From CAVSMC01 sp963728935 (GTDB lineage Bacteria > Pseudomonadota > Gammaproteobacteria > Burkholderiales > Casimicrobiaceae): a stretch of 64,000 nucleotides of DNA. Position numbers and translations under genes: made by a program. Positions 49,596 to 58,444 of the stretch are shown here, one piece after another. The stretch's first letter is position 1. Every line of letters starts with the position of its first letter. A model generated the notes under the pieces. The model was not told the origin of the DNA and made no database searches. It was given only the letters and a program-made list of their open reading frames with translations. The stretch lies in contig CAVSMC010000001.1 of the NCBI GenBank assembly GCA_963728935.1, positions 4,278,001 to 4,342,000 of the forward strand, read 5' to 3'.

Positions 49596-50486
49596 TCAAT
49601 CCGGGCCTGCGTCGACGACTCGACCTGAAGCGGGTTCGAGAAGCAACGCGAACCGATCCGAGCGCATCACGGCGTCTCCAAGTTCGACGAACGCCTGGGC
49701 GTCGAGGGGCGCCGGCGCGAGCGATTGAACCTCGCTGCTGCCGCAACGCGGAGCCCAGACCTCGTGGGTATCGAGCAGGTAGACGCCGTAGGCCGCGCGC
49801 AGGCCGCTCGCCTCGCTGCCTCCGATCTCTCGTTGTACGGTATGGGCGGCGAGCGCTGCGTTCATCACGGTCGACATCTCGATCAGCGCTTCGCGGTATC
49901 GCGGGCGTCGCACGACATCCGGTCCCAGAACCGCGGTCATCTTCTTGGCCGATGCGTGAACGACGACCTGCAGGCGATCGAGCAGCGCGCGGATGGCGTG
50001 CTTCGACGCGAGCGCGAGATAGCTCGCCGGATCGAGGAAGACGTCGACGGCCGCCGTCACCGCGCCGCAGCCGCTATGCCCGAGCACGACGATCAGCATC
50101 AGGCTGTCGCCGAGGTGATCGACGGCGTAGCTCAGGCTCGCCAGCACGTCGGCGCCAAGCGCGTTGCCGGCGACGCGCACGACGAACAGGTCGTTCGGGC
50201 CTTCGTTGAAGACGAGCTCGATCGGCACTCGTGCGTCGGAGCAGCCGAGCACGGCCGCGAAGGGCCGCTGGCTCGGCGCGTGCGATTCGCTTTGGCCGAC
50301 GCCGAGGTCGCGCGGGTCGACTCGAATGATGCGTTGCGCGTTTCCGCGGCCCTCGACGAGGTCATCGAGCAAAGCCGCGAAACCATGACTGCCGTCGTCC
50401 AGACGTCGCTTCGCCGCATCGGGGTCCGACGGACGAGCGCGCGAATCAGCGCCTTCGTAACGGTAAACGAGGTCAACGGTCTTCAT
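49596..50486 (-). CDS. Beta-carbonic anhydrase
   Basis: 296 residues. Zinc and catalytic residues are present: C82, D84 and R86 in GCSDARVPIE, H137 and C140 in VVLGHSGCGAV, with NDLFVVRVAGNALGADVLAS between. An N-terminal extension of ~65 residues and a longer than usual C-terminal half set it apart from short bacterial enzymes. It interconverts CO2 and bicarbonate, probably in the cytoplasm. It converges with the outer-membrane barrel gene across 22 bp. Confidence 0.93.
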   Translation of the reverse strand: MKTVDLVYRYEGADSRARPSDPDAAKRRLDDGSHGFAALLDDLVEGRGNAQRIIRVDPRDLGVGQSESHAPSQRPFAAVLGCSDARVPIELVFNEGPNDLFVVRVAGNALGADVLASLSYAVDHLGDSLMLIVVLGHSGCGAVTAAVDVFLDPASYLALASKHAIRALLDRLQVVVHASAKKMTAVLGPDVVRRPRYREALIEMSTVMNAALAAHTVQREIGGSEASGLRAAYGVYLLDTHEVWAPRCGSSEVQSLAPAPLDAQAFVELGDAVMRSDRFALLLEPASGRVVDAGPD

Positions 50487-50534
50487 CGCAAGTCTCCAGT
50501 CGCGTTGCGTCGGTCCGTCGAGCGATCAACCGCT

Positions 50535-51158
50535 TCAGAAGGCGACGCCGATCGAGACGATCGTATAGCGGCTCGCGGCATCGGGATTGAACGCGTACAC
50601 GCCGACGGTGACGCTGCCGAGCGCGAGCTGGCCGAATATGCCGCGCTGCAGGTCGCGGTCGTTGTGAACGATCCGCGTGCGCTGCCCGACCAGGCCGACG
50701 CGAAGCCATTCGACCGGTCGCCATCCGAGCTCCGACCACGCATAGAAGTAATTGTCGGCGCTGTTGTCGCGGTCGATCACGTATTCCGCCTCGACATAAG
50801 CATCGACTTTTCCGTACGCGACGCTTGCTTCCACACCCGGGATGACGCCGTGCGCGGCGCCGACCAGCGCGCCGGCGATCGGCGTCACCTCGTACGTGAC
50901 CGTGTCGCCGCCGGCGAATTTCCAGCCGACGAACGCCGACGTCGCGTGCTTCGCTTCGTAGTTGTAACGAGCCTCGAAGCGCAACGAGCCACGGTTGACC
51001 GACGCCACGCCGACGCCGAAGTCGGGCTCGTCTCGCATCGCATAGTAAGAGCCGGTGATGCCGCCCGAGTATTTCGGTTCGGACTCGGTCGGCTGTGCCA
51101 AGGCGGACGAGGCGACCGCCGTGAGCGTCAGCAGCGCGGCGCGTTCGACGAAGCTCAT
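50535..51158 (-). CDS. Outer-membrane beta-barrel protein (TorF-like pattern)
   Basis: 207 residues from ATG 51158, overlapping the upstream gene by ATGA. A short signal peptide (ALLTLTAVASSALAQ) precedes repeated amphipathic strands: YSGGITGSYYAMRDEPDFGV, GSLRFEARYNYEAKHATSAF, KVDAYVEAEYVIDRDNSADN, YFYAWSELGWRPVEWLRVG; it ends in Phe (IVSIGVAF). Probably an 8-10 strand barrel. Function unknown. Confidence 0.78.
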   Translation of the reverse strand: MSFVERAALLTLTAVASSALAQPTESEPKYSGGITGSYYAMRDEPDFGVGVASVNRGSLRFEARYNYEAKHATSAFVGWKFAGGDTVTYEVTPIAGALVGAAHGVIPGVEASVAYGKVDAYVEAEYVIDRDNSADNYFYAWSELGWRPVEWLRVGLVGQRTRIVHNDRDLQRGIFGQLALGSVTVGVYAFNPDAASRYTIVSIGVAF

Positions 51159-51814
51159 CCGCCGAGCGCCTTCACCGCTGCGATGAGCGCCACACCGAAC
51201 AACGCCATCAGAACGCCGGTGCGAGCGGGGCGCGCGTGTCCGCCGTGACGTCCGAGCGCGAATCCGGAAAGGAAAAGCATCGCGACGGTTACGCCGCGGG
51301 ACCATTGCATCGCGAGCGCGGCGTCGCTCGTCAACATGAACGGAACGACCACCGGGAACGTCGCGAGCACGACGAGCAGGAAGATTCCGAACGCGGCGAC
51401 GTAATCGTCGCGCCCGAGCGATGCGCGACCAGGATCGGGCATCGCGACGATACGCCGCCGCATGCCCTCGAGCTCGTCGGGACCGGCGATCGCGATGACG
51501 TGCTCGGGCAACGCTTGCACGATCAACCGGTACGCCGACGGCGCATCGGCGCCGACGACGCCTCGCGCGAGGCTGCGGATGCGCGAGCGCTCGGTGAGCG
51601 TGCGCACGAGGAACATGACGGCATCGACAAGGCCCCACGCGAGATTGCAGCCCAGCGCCGCTGCCATGACGGTGCGCACTTCGTTGCGTCCTGCGCTGGC
51701 GATCGAAAGCGACCCGACGATCGTCACCGCCATGATCAAGCCGAACAGGATTTCGGAGATCCGGTCGATCGGATCGAGAAGCCGCTCGCGCTGCGTACCC
51801 GCTTCGTTTTCCAT
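51155..51814 (-). CDS. VIT1/CCC1-related membrane protein
   Basis: 219 residues from ATG 51814 with GGGGAGG upstream. The opening DPIDRISEILFGLIMAVTIV and the next helix VRTVMAAALGCNLAWGLVDA are characteristic of the VIT1-like membrane protein family, followed by a middle soluble part and three C-terminal helices. Iron or manganese transport has been shown for distant VIT1/CCC1 relatives, not for this branch. Translationally coupled to the barrel gene downstream. Confidence 0.8.
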   Translation of the reverse strand: MENEAGTQRERLLDPIDRISEILFGLIMAVTIVGSLSIASAGRNEVRTVMAAALGCNLAWGLVDAVMFLVRTLTERSRIRSLARGVVGADAPSAYRLIVQALPEHVIAIAGPDELEGMRRRIVAMPDPGRASLGRDDYVAAFGIFLLVVLATFPVVVPFMLTSDAALAMQWSRGVTVAMLFLSGFALGRHGGHARPARTGVLMALFGVALIAAVKALGG

Positions 51815-51961
51815 CGATCCTCCCCGTGCTTGCAATGGTATGCGTCGGCAATCACCGGACGCGAAGCAGGGCAATATTGATCGGATGCCGGCGATTATGA
51901 CGCACACCGCCGATCGGACGCGTCGTTCGGACACAGGAGCGGTCGTCGCGCCGCAGACCCG

Positions 51962-52837
51962 ATGAGCGGAGTCATACCGGAAGCGCTGCTGACGATCGTC
52001 GCCGCCGCGACCATCTTCACGGTCATGCTCGACCTCGGGCTTGGCATCGAAGCGCGCGAAATCGCACAAGTGCGGCGCTACCCGGGCCTCATCGCGAGGG
52101 CATTGTTCTCGGTGCTCGTCGTCGTACCGGCACTCGCGCTCCTCGTCACGCGAGCGTTCGATTTGCCTCGTCCGGTGGAGATTGGCATCGTGTTGATGGC
52201 GATCTCGCCCGGCGCGCCGGTGGCGTTGCGCCGATCGCTCGACGCCGGCGGACACCGGTCGTTCGCGCCGGCGCTGCAGATCCTCCTCGCGCTGCTCGCG
52301 GTCATCTCGATGCCGTTGTCGATCGCAGCGCTGGACGAGCTCTATGCCGGTCACGCGAGCATTGCGCCGTGGCAACTCGCAAAGCAGGTGCTCATCGCGC
52401 AGTTGCTACCGCTCTCCATCGGCTTGTCGATCCGTCACGCGTTCCCTGTTTGGGCGGCGACGGTCGAGCCGAAGCTCGCAACGTTCGCCAAATACGTGCT
52501 GATCGCGCTGACAGTGCTTGTGCTGGTCGACGTCTGGCAGGTCGTCATCGACGCCGGGCCGCGTGTCGTTCTCGCCATCGTTGTGATGAGCGTGCTCGCG
52601 TTGACGGTCGGACATCGGCTCGGCGGTCCCGAGCCGGCCACGCGGACGGCCGTTGCCATTTCGAGCGCCGCGCGCAACCCGGGCCTCGCGCTGCTGGTGG
52701 CGACGCTCAACGATGCGCATCCTGCGATCATTGCGACCGTGCTCGCCTACCTCGTCGCGGCGGCGTTCACCGTGATCGCTTACGCGGTCTGGCGCCGCCG
52801 CCGCGCCGGCGCAGCCACCGCGGACAGCCAACCATGA
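51962..52837 (+). CDS. BASS/SBF-like sodium symporter family protein
   Basis: 291 residues with about nine to ten helices. The family features are FTVMLDLGLGIEAREIAQVR near the N-terminus, MAISPGAPVALRRSLDAGGH and the crossover block AVAISSAARNPGLALLVATL, with the N-P-G of the bile-acid:sodium symporter fold. The substrate is unknown. Its stop overlaps the start of the GNAT gene (ATGA). Confidence 0.85.
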   Translation: MSGVIPEALLTIVAAATIFTVMLDLGLGIEAREIAQVRRYPGLIARALFSVLVVVPALALLVTRAFDLPRPVEIGIVLMAISPGAPVALRRSLDAGGHRSFAPALQILLALLAVISMPLSIAALDELYAGHASIAPWQLAKQVLIAQLLPLSIGLSIRHAFPVWAATVEPKLATFAKYVLIALTVLVLVDVWQVVIDAGPRVVLAIVVMSVLALTVGHRLGGPEPATRTAVAISSAARNPGLALLVATLNDAHPAIIATVLAYLVAAAFTVIAYAVWRRRRAGAATADSQP

Positions 52838-53388
52838 CCGATGCCCGAAATTTCTCCGTCGACGACACGCTTCGCAATGGCTTGCGGGTGACAATCCGGG
52901 CCGTGCGAACGGAAGACCGCGTCCGCATTGCGAAAGCATTCGAGCAGCTCGACCGCGAGTCGGTCTATACGCGTTTCTTCAGCTACAAGAGCGAGTTGAG
53001 CGCTTCGGAGCTCGACCAGATCGATGCAATGGATTTCGTACGCGACGTCATGCTGGTCGTCACGACATCCGCCGACGGCGACGAGATCGTCATCGCGAGC
53101 GCGCGCTACGTCGCGCACGACCTCGCCGACGGGACGTGCGCCGCTGAGGTCGCATTCACCGTCGAGGAGGATTACCAGGGCCTCGGCATTGCCGGACGTC
53201 TGCTCGAACATCTGATCGCGATCGCGCGCGGGTGCGGCGTCGACGCGTTCGAAGCCGATGTGCTCGCCGCCAACAAGACCATGCTGGCTGTGTTCGCGCG
53301 CAGCGGACTGCCGATGCGACGGGAGCGACAGAGTGGCACGTGGCACTTGACGCTGGCGCTTGCGCCGGCGCCGTCGCCACGATCGTGA
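52834..53388 (+). CDS. GNAT-family N-acetyltransferase
   Basis: 184 residues from ATG 52834. It begins LRNGLRVTIRAVRTEDRVRI, has YTRFFSYKSELSASELDQID typical of the C-terminal GNAT domain of Pat-like proteins, and the acetyl-CoA loop VEEDYQGLGIAGRLLEHLIA (Q/R-x-x-G-x-G/A). The ending NKTMLAVFARSGLPMRRE is usual. The target may be protein lysine, but no CoA-ligase domain is present. Coupled to the transporter gene. Confidence 0.9.
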   Translation: MTDARNFSVDDTLRNGLRVTIRAVRTEDRVRIAKAFEQLDRESVYTRFFSYKSELSASELDQIDAMDFVRDVMLVVTTSADGDEIVIASARYVAHDLADGTCAAEVAFTVEEDYQGLGIAGRLLEHLIAIARGCGVDAFEADVLAANKTMLAVFARSGLPMRRERQSGTWHLTLALAPAPSPRS

Positions 53389-53433
53389 CCCATCGTCGCA
53401 TCGGTGGCATGACGCGGCCCCCCGCACCGTCGT

Positions 53434-53453
53434 TGTCGTGAATTGCGCAGACA
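53434..53453 (+). promoter_or_regulatory. Copy of 20-bp motif upstream of SYLF gene
   Basis: TGTCGTGAATTGCGCAGACA, 17 of 20 identical to the 48626 copy, 107 bp before ATG 53561 and in the same orientation. The gap 53389-53560 holds nothing else that I recognise. Confidence 0.45.
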
Positions 53454-53560
53454 ATCGACGCTCGCCGCGTCATCATGGGACCTTCGATTGACGGAGGCGG
53501 GGTGTCGCCGCACCGTCGACGCCCACGGACGTACCCGCGCAACCGTAGAAAGGAGAAATC

Positions 53561-54241
53561 ATGTTGCGACAATTGCTTCGCTTTGGCGGCCTCGCTGTGG
53601 CCGCCGCCACGCTTTCGTTCGCACTCGTCTCCGCCGCCCAGGCGCAAACCGACCAGCAGAAGCTCGTCGATCAAGCCCAGGCGACGTTCGCGAACTTCCT
53701 CCGCGACCCCGAGATGACGTGGCTCCAGAAGAATATCCGTAGCGCCAAGGGCGTATTGATCGCGCCCGAGGTCGTCAAGGCCGGCTTCATCATCGGCGGT
53801 TCAGGAGGGCGCGCGTTGCTGCTCGCCCGTGACGCAAAGGGCGCATGGCACGGCCCGGTCTTCTACACGCTCGCGACCGCGAGCGTCGGATTCCAGGCTG
53901 GGATCGCGGCGTCCGAAAACGTGACGCTGGTGATGACCGAGAAAGGGCTCAACTCGCTCCTCGCGACGTCGGTCAAGCTCGGAGGCGATGCGAGCGTTGC
54001 CGCGGGCCCGGTCGGCGCGGGCGCGGCATCGGACGTGACGACCGACTTCGTGGCATTCGCGCGTTCGAAAGGCGTCTACGGCGGCCTGAACTTGGACGGC
54101 ACGGTGATCACCGCCAACGACGACTGGAACAAGGCGTACTACGGCAAGAGCGTGCTTGCGCCCGACGTCCTCGTGCGCGGCACGGTGGAAAGTGCGAAGG
54201 CGGCAAGCCTGCGCTCCGCTGTCGCCAACGCGACGAAATAG
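53561..54241 (+). CDS. SYLF (YSC84-like) lipid-binding protein
   Basis: 226 residues with AAAGGAG upstream and a signal peptide ending AAQAQ. SYLF pattern: an N-terminal helix with FANFLRDPEMTWLQKNIRSA, KGVLIAPEVVKAGFIIGGSG, GRALLLARDAKGAWHGPVFY, ASVGFQAGIAASENVTLVMT, AAGPVGAGAASDVTTDFVAF and SKGVYGGLNLDGTVI near the end. Such periplasmic proteins bind anionic lipids. It is a separate paralogue of the partial gene at the window start. Confidence 0.9.
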   Translation: MLRQLLRFGGLAVAAATLSFALVSAAQAQTDQQKLVDQAQATFANFLRDPEMTWLQKNIRSAKGVLIAPEVVKAGFIIGGSGGRALLLARDAKGAWHGPVFYTLATASVGFQAGIAASENVTLVMTEKGLNSLLATSVKLGGDASVAAGPVGAGAASDVTTDFVAFARSKGVYGGLNLDGTVITANDDWNKAYYGKSVLAPDVLVRGTVESAKAASLRSAVANATK

Positions 54242-54367
54242 CGGCGCTTGTTTCGTCGAGCGACGCAGTCGATGCATGATCTGGCGGCATGAGCGGCGCG
54301 TTGTCGGGAGGCGCGCGCCGCTTGTCGTTTCCGCGCGTGTAGGGGACGCCGAGCGCGGCGGATCGCT

Positions 54368-55861
54368 TCAATTCTTCGCCGGCGCGACCTGCCCGCGCGC
54401 CGTCTGCGCCGCGGCGCGCGCATCCTCGACCAGCCTGTAGGCGGCGTAATACTTGTAGATGTTCCGCACGTACGTCGTGGTCTCCATTCCGACCTTCTCG
54501 GCGATGACGACCTCGACGTTGTTGAACCACCTGTCGGGATCGAGTCCGCGCTTCTCGGCTTCCTTGCGCGCCTTCGAGACGTTGCCCGGCCCGCAGTTGT
54601 AGCTCGCGAACGCGAACAGCGTCCGGTTCAGGTCGTCGAACTTCGCGTCCGGGAACGCCTTGGTCATCAGCCGGTCCAGATATTTTGCACCGCCGTGGAT
54701 ATTCGGCTCGACGACGTGGATGTCGCCCACGGCGAGCTCCGCGCCGGTTTGCGGCATGATCTGCATGACGCCGATCGCGCCGACCGGGCTCTTCGCGTTC
54801 TGATCAAGGCCCGACTCCTGATAGCCTTGCGCCGCGAGCATCAGCGGATCGAAATGATATTGCTCGCCGTACTTGTGGAAGAGCGCGATGGTTTGCTCGA
54901 ACCGCTTGTACTCGGCGCTGCCGGTCGGGTCCTTCAACTGCTTCACTCGCTTCATGTATTGCGCGAGGCGGCTTTCGATGACGCCCTGCTTCTTCGCGAA
55001 CTTCTGGTAGAAGTCGTCGATCTCGGCAGCGAGCTTGGAGCTCCCCTTGCGGATCGCCCAACCGGTGCGCCCGCCGCCGTGCACGACGACGTCGGTGTGC
55101 ACCTGCAGCTTGGGCAATATCTGCGCCCACATCTTCGCTTTCCAGTCGTCGACGACGATCGCCTGCATCAGGCCGGCGCTCACCATCTCCATCATGTCCT
55201 CGTCTTCGAGCGCCTCCGGGACGAGCACGATTTTCACGGCGGGCTTGCCGGCGGCGCGCAGCCGATCGTTCAACGCGACGAGGCTCTCGTGGTAGCTCGA
55301 CGCCTTGCGCACGTGCACCGTCTTCCCGGCAAGGTCCTCGACGCTCGAAACCGCCGGACTCGAAGGGCCGGTGACGAGCAGCTCGGAGACGCCCGCACGG
55401 TCTTCCGGCGCGACGAAATCGGCAACCTGCTGGCGCTCGGGCGTGACGGTCAGATTGCCAGCCGAGATATCGCCAAGGCCAGCCGAAAGGTCCGAGAAAA
55501 GCTTGTCGCGCGTGGTTACGATCAGGAAGACGGTCAACGGCCGCTTGCCGAGCTGCTTCGCGTATTTCTTGTTGACGTACTTCTCGAAATCGCGCGCGAG
55601 CTCCGCAGTGAAGCCGCGCTCGCGTCCCCTGTCGACGAAGAACAGCGTTCGGGAGAACGGCGCGAGTACGCGGATCGCCCGCCGCTCGAGCATCTGGTCG
55701 AAATCGCCGGTCCACGGCTTGTTTGCAAGAACCAGTCGACGCGGACCGTCGGTCCCCGCAGCTTTGGCTGTCGCCGACAGCGCAGCCGGTTGTGCGAGCG
55801 CCACCGAAGCGGCGAACACGAGCGTTACCGCGGCGAGCGCCCGAAGCATCGCATTGCGCAT
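54368..55861 (-). CDS. MltF-like lytic transglycosylase
   Basis: 497 residues from ATG 55861 with GGAGG upstream. Signal peptide MLRALAAVTLVFAASVALA. Residues ~60-290 are an SBP family-3-like domain (IRVLAPFSRTLFFVDRGRER, LSAGLGDISAGNLTVTPERQ). Residues ~335-470 are an SLT domain with the catalytic Glu in GYQESGLDQNAKSPVGAIGV, MQIMPQTG, and FAFASYNCGPGNVSKARKEA. This order equals E. coli MltF. It cleaves murein to 1,6-anhydro products in the periplasm; no lipobox is seen, so anchoring differs. Confidence 0.92.
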   Translation of the reverse strand: MRNAMLRALAAVTLVFAASVALAQPAALSATAKAAGTDGPRRLVLANKPWTGDFDQMLERRAIRVLAPFSRTLFFVDRGRERGFTAELARDFEKYVNKKYAKQLGKRPLTVFLIVTTRDKLFSDLSAGLGDISAGNLTVTPERQQVADFVAPEDRAGVSELLVTGPSSPAVSSVEDLAGKTVHVRKASSYHESLVALNDRLRAAGKPAVKIVLVPEALEDEDMMEMVSAGLMQAIVVDDWKAKMWAQILPKLQVHTDVVVHGGGRTGWAIRKGSSKLAAEIDDFYQKFAKKQGVIESRLAQYMKRVKQLKDPTGSAEYKRFEQTIALFHKYGEQYHFDPLMLAAQGYQESGLDQNAKSPVGAIGVMQIMPQTGAELAVGDIHVVEPNIHGGAKYLDRLMTKAFPDAKFDDLNRTLFAFASYNCGPGNVSKARKEAEKRGLDPDRWFNNVEVVIAEKVGMETTTYVRNIYKYYAAYRLVEDARAAAQTARGQVAPAKN

Positions 55862-55988
55862 TAAACGCCTCCAGAATTCATTGGTGCGGGAGTGTATTCG
55901 ACCTGCCGACCGATTGCCATTTGGCACCGGGCAGGAAACGCCGTGACGCGCGCGCCGCGCTAAGACAGCTCGCTCGACGGCCGAAGGG

Positions 55989-56237
55989 TCAGGTAACGGT
56001 CTTCGAGCAGTCGAGCGTGCGGCCTTTCCAGTACATGCCGTTCAGCCGAAGCTGGAGCTTGCCGAGCGAATCGAAGCGCTTGTTCTTGAACGTCATGAAG
56101 GCCGCCGGTCGTGAGCCGTCGCCGTCTTCGCGCAGAATCTCGGTGCATTCGAGCTCGGGCGCATATCTCTTGACGAACGCCTTCAGCTCGTCGTCGGTCG
56201 TCTTCGGCGCAATGTTCAACAGCCAGAGTCGTTCCAT
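55989..56237 (-). CDS. Small RRM-type RNA-binding protein
   Basis: 82 residues from ATG 56237 with GGAGG upstream. The sequence fits a single RNA recognition motif: RNP2-like LWLLNIAPKTTDDELKAFVK, then RPAAFMTFKNKRFDSLGKLQ as the RNP1-like strand and LNGMYWKGRTLDCSKTV as the last strand. Aromatic Phe in RNP1 is kept. It is 29 bp after fabI on the same strand. Targets are unknown. Confidence 0.7.
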   Translation of the reverse strand: MERLWLLNIAPKTTDDELKAFVKRYAPELECTEILREDGDGSRPAAFMTFKNKRFDSLGKLQLRLNGMYWKGRTLDCSKTVT

Positions 56238-56266
56238 ATGTCCTCCAAGCGCAAGGGCTTCGCGTG

Positions 56267-57049
56267 TCACGCCATGATGTTGACGCCGCCGTCGACGTAG
56301 AGCGTCGCGCCCGACAGCCGGCGCGCGTACGGCGTCGCGAGAAACGCGCACGTGAAGCCAACGTCCATGATGTCGACCAGCTCGCCGATCGGCGCGCGCT
56401 GCGCCGCCTCGTTCAGCAGCAGATCGAAATCCTTCAACCCCGACGCGGCACGCGTCTTGAGCGGTCCCGGTGAAATCGCGTGCACGCGGATCCCCCTGCC
56501 CCCCAATTCGTACGCAAGGTAGCGGCAGCATGCTTCGAGCGCCGCTTTCACCGGACCCATGACGCTGTACGTCGGAACAACCTTGTTCGCGCCGTGATAG
56601 CTCATCGCGAACATCGTGCCGCCGTCTTTCATCAGCGGCGCCGCGAGCCTCGCCATCCGCACGAACGAGTGACACGAGACATCCATCGCCGTCGCGAACC
56701 CTGCCGCGGAGCAGTTGAGGAGCCCGCCCTGCAGGTCTTCCTTCGGCGCGAACGCGATCGAATGAACGAGGATGTCGAGCTTGCCCCACTTCTGCGTGAC
56801 GGCCTCGAACACGCCGTCGAGCGCGCCGGGAACACTCACGTCGAGCGGCACGAACAGCGGTGCCTCGAGCTCGCGCGCGAGCGGTTCGACGTACGGCCGC
56901 GCTTTTTCGTTGAGATAGGTAATCGCGAGGTCGGCGCCAAGCTCGCGAAACGCCTTCGCGCAGCCGTACGCGATCGAATACTGGTTGGCGATGCCGATGA
57001 CGAGCGCCTTCATGCCCTTGAGAACGGGGCGTGCAATCTCGATGGTCAT
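56267..57049 (-). CDS. fabI: Enoyl-ACP reductase FabI
   Basis: 260 residues. Atypical SDR with GIANQYSIAYGCAKAFRELG, LDVSVPGALDGVFEAVTQKW, HSIAFAPKEDLQGGLLNCS and catalytic Y151, Y161 and K168 (SYHGANKVVP, TYSVMGPVKAALEAC), a constant +5 offset from E. coli FabI. It reduces enoyl-ACP in fatty-acid synthesis. Here it lies in a cluster with CoA transferase, AckA, Pta and DUF3141, so it may be a second FabI tied to acyl-CoA or PHA turnover and not the housekeeping copy. Confidence 0.93.
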   Translation of the reverse strand: MTIEIARPVLKGMKALVIGIANQYSIAYGCAKAFRELGADLAITYLNEKARPYVEPLARELEAPLFVPLDVSVPGALDGVFEAVTQKWGKLDILVHSIAFAPKEDLQGGLLNCSAAGFATAMDVSCHSFVRMARLAAPLMKDGGTMFAMSYHGANKVVPTYSVMGPVKAALEACCRYLAYELGGRGIRVHAISPGPLKTRAASGLKDFDLLLNEAAQRAPIGELVDIMDVGFTCAFLATPYARRLSGATLYVDGGVNIMA

Positions 57050-57059
57050 GCTGAATCCC

Positions 57060-57719
57060 TCATTCGATTGCCATTCGCGGCACGTGCTCTGGCACCGCGA
57101 GCTCGGTCTCGGTCGCCGCGAGCACCTGCGGCACGGATACGCCTGGAGCGATCTCCATCAGTGTCGGATTTCCATCCACGAAGGAGATCACCGCGAGCTC
57201 CGTGACGACCAGGTCCACTGCGCGCACGGAGGTCAGCGGCAGCGCACATCGCTCGATGATCTTCGACTTGCCCTTGGCGGTGTGCTGCATCGCGACGACC
57301 ACGCGTCGAGCGCCCGACACGAGGTCCATTGCGCCGCCCATGCCCGGCACCATCTTGCCCGGAATCATCCAGTTCGCGAGGTGTCCCCGGCTGTCGACCT
57401 GCAATCCGCCGAGCACCGTCATGTCGACATGACCGCCTCGGATCAATCCGAACGACACCGCGCTGTCGAACGTGCACGCGCCGGGAATCGCCGTCACCGG
57501 CTGACCGCCTGCATCGGTGAGCCGTGCCTGCGCGAGACCTTCCTGCGGTATCGGCCCGGTGCCGATCAGCCCGTTCTCCGACTGGAAGAACACGTGGATC
57601 CCTGCGGGAACGTAGTTCGCAACCAGCGTCGGAATGCCGATGCCGAGGTTCACCAGCATGCCGTCGCGCAGCTCCAGCGCGATGCGCTTCGCAATGACGG
57701 TTTGGGCATCCATGGTCAC
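57060..57719 (-). CDS. 3-oxoacid CoA-transferase subunit B
   Basis: 219 residues from ATG 57719, overlapping the A-subunit stop by ATGA. Family I CoA-transferase beta subunit: NLGIGIPTLVANYVPAGIHV, the catalytic Glu in FQSENGLIGTGP, and RGGHVDMTVLGGLQVDSRGH. With the A subunit it moves CoA between acetoacetate/acetate/succinate or other short acids. It sits 10 bp before fabI. Confidence 0.93.
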   Translation of the reverse strand: MTMDAQTVIAKRIALELRDGMLVNLGIGIPTLVANYVPAGIHVFFQSENGLIGTGPIPQEGLAQARLTDAGGQPVTAIPGACTFDSAVSFGLIRGGHVDMTVLGGLQVDSRGHLANWMIPGKMVPGMGGAMDLVSGARRVVVAMQHTAKGKSKIIERCALPLTSVRAVDLVVTELAVISFVDGNPTLMEIAPGVSVPQVLAATETELAVPEHVPRMAIE

Positions 57720-58363
57720 GCTCGCGCGACGAGGTAGTCGATGACCGGCGCCGGCGTCATGACCTGATCGGGCGAGATCATACCGACGGGCACGATGTGC
57801 TCGGCGTCGACGATGACCGTCTCGGCAGCCATCGCGATGATCGGATTGAAATTGCGCGCGGTCAGAACATACGTCAGATTGCCCAGGTAGTCCGCGAGAA
57901 ACGCTTGCACGAGCGCAAAGTCGGCGTGCAGCGGCGTTTCGAGCAGGTACTCCCGGCCGTCGACTTCGAGCTTGCGCTTGCCCTCTTCGACGACAGTGCC
58001 GACGCCGGTCGGCGTCAGGATGCCGCCGAGGCCGTAGCCGGCTGCACGGATGCGCTCGATCAGCGTGCCCTGCGGAACGAGCTCGACTTCCATCTCGCCG
58101 GCAAGCATCTTCCGCTGCGCTTCGGGATTGAGCCCGATGTGGCTCGCGATCGCCTTGCGCACGAGGTTCGCGGTCACGAGCTTTCCGATTCCGATGCCAG
58201 GCATCGCCGTGTCGTTCGCGATGACGGTGAGCTCGCGCTTGCGCTGCCGCACCAGCTCGTCGACGAGGCGTTCGGGTGTGCCGACGCCCATGAAACCGCC
58301 GATCATCAGGCTCGCACCGTCTGGAATCGGCGCAACCGCTTCTTCGAGTGGCGTCGTGCGCAT
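57716..58363 (-). CDS. 3-oxoacid CoA-transferase subunit A
   Basis: 215 residues. Alpha subunit of a family I CoA transferase: IPDGASLMIGGFMGVGTPER (the CoA-binding GGFxGxGxP motif), NDTAMPGIGIGKLV, HIGLNPEAQRKMLAGEMEVE and the ending PIIAMAAETVIVDAEHIVPV. The pair could make acetoacetyl-CoA or release acetate, linking the AckA/Pta genes and the acetoacetate formed by BKACE enzymes. Starts 81 bp after ackA. Confidence 0.93.
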   Translation of the reverse strand: MRTTPLEEAVAPIPDGASLMIGGFMGVGTPERLVDELVRQRKRELTVIANDTAMPGIGIGKLVTANLVRKAIASHIGLNPEAQRKMLAGEMEVELVPQGTLIERIRAAGYGLGGILTPTGVGTVVEEGKRKLEVDGREYLLETPLHADFALVQAFLADYLGNLTYVLTARNFNPIIAMAAETVIVDAEHIVPVGMISPDQVMTPAPVIDYLVARA

Positions 58364-58444
58364 GAGCCGCTGCCTATCGCGCCAACCCGCTCGCGAGGTT
58401 CAACAACCCCGGCGAAGGCGTCCGCTCGTCGCGCGGCGTCCGGG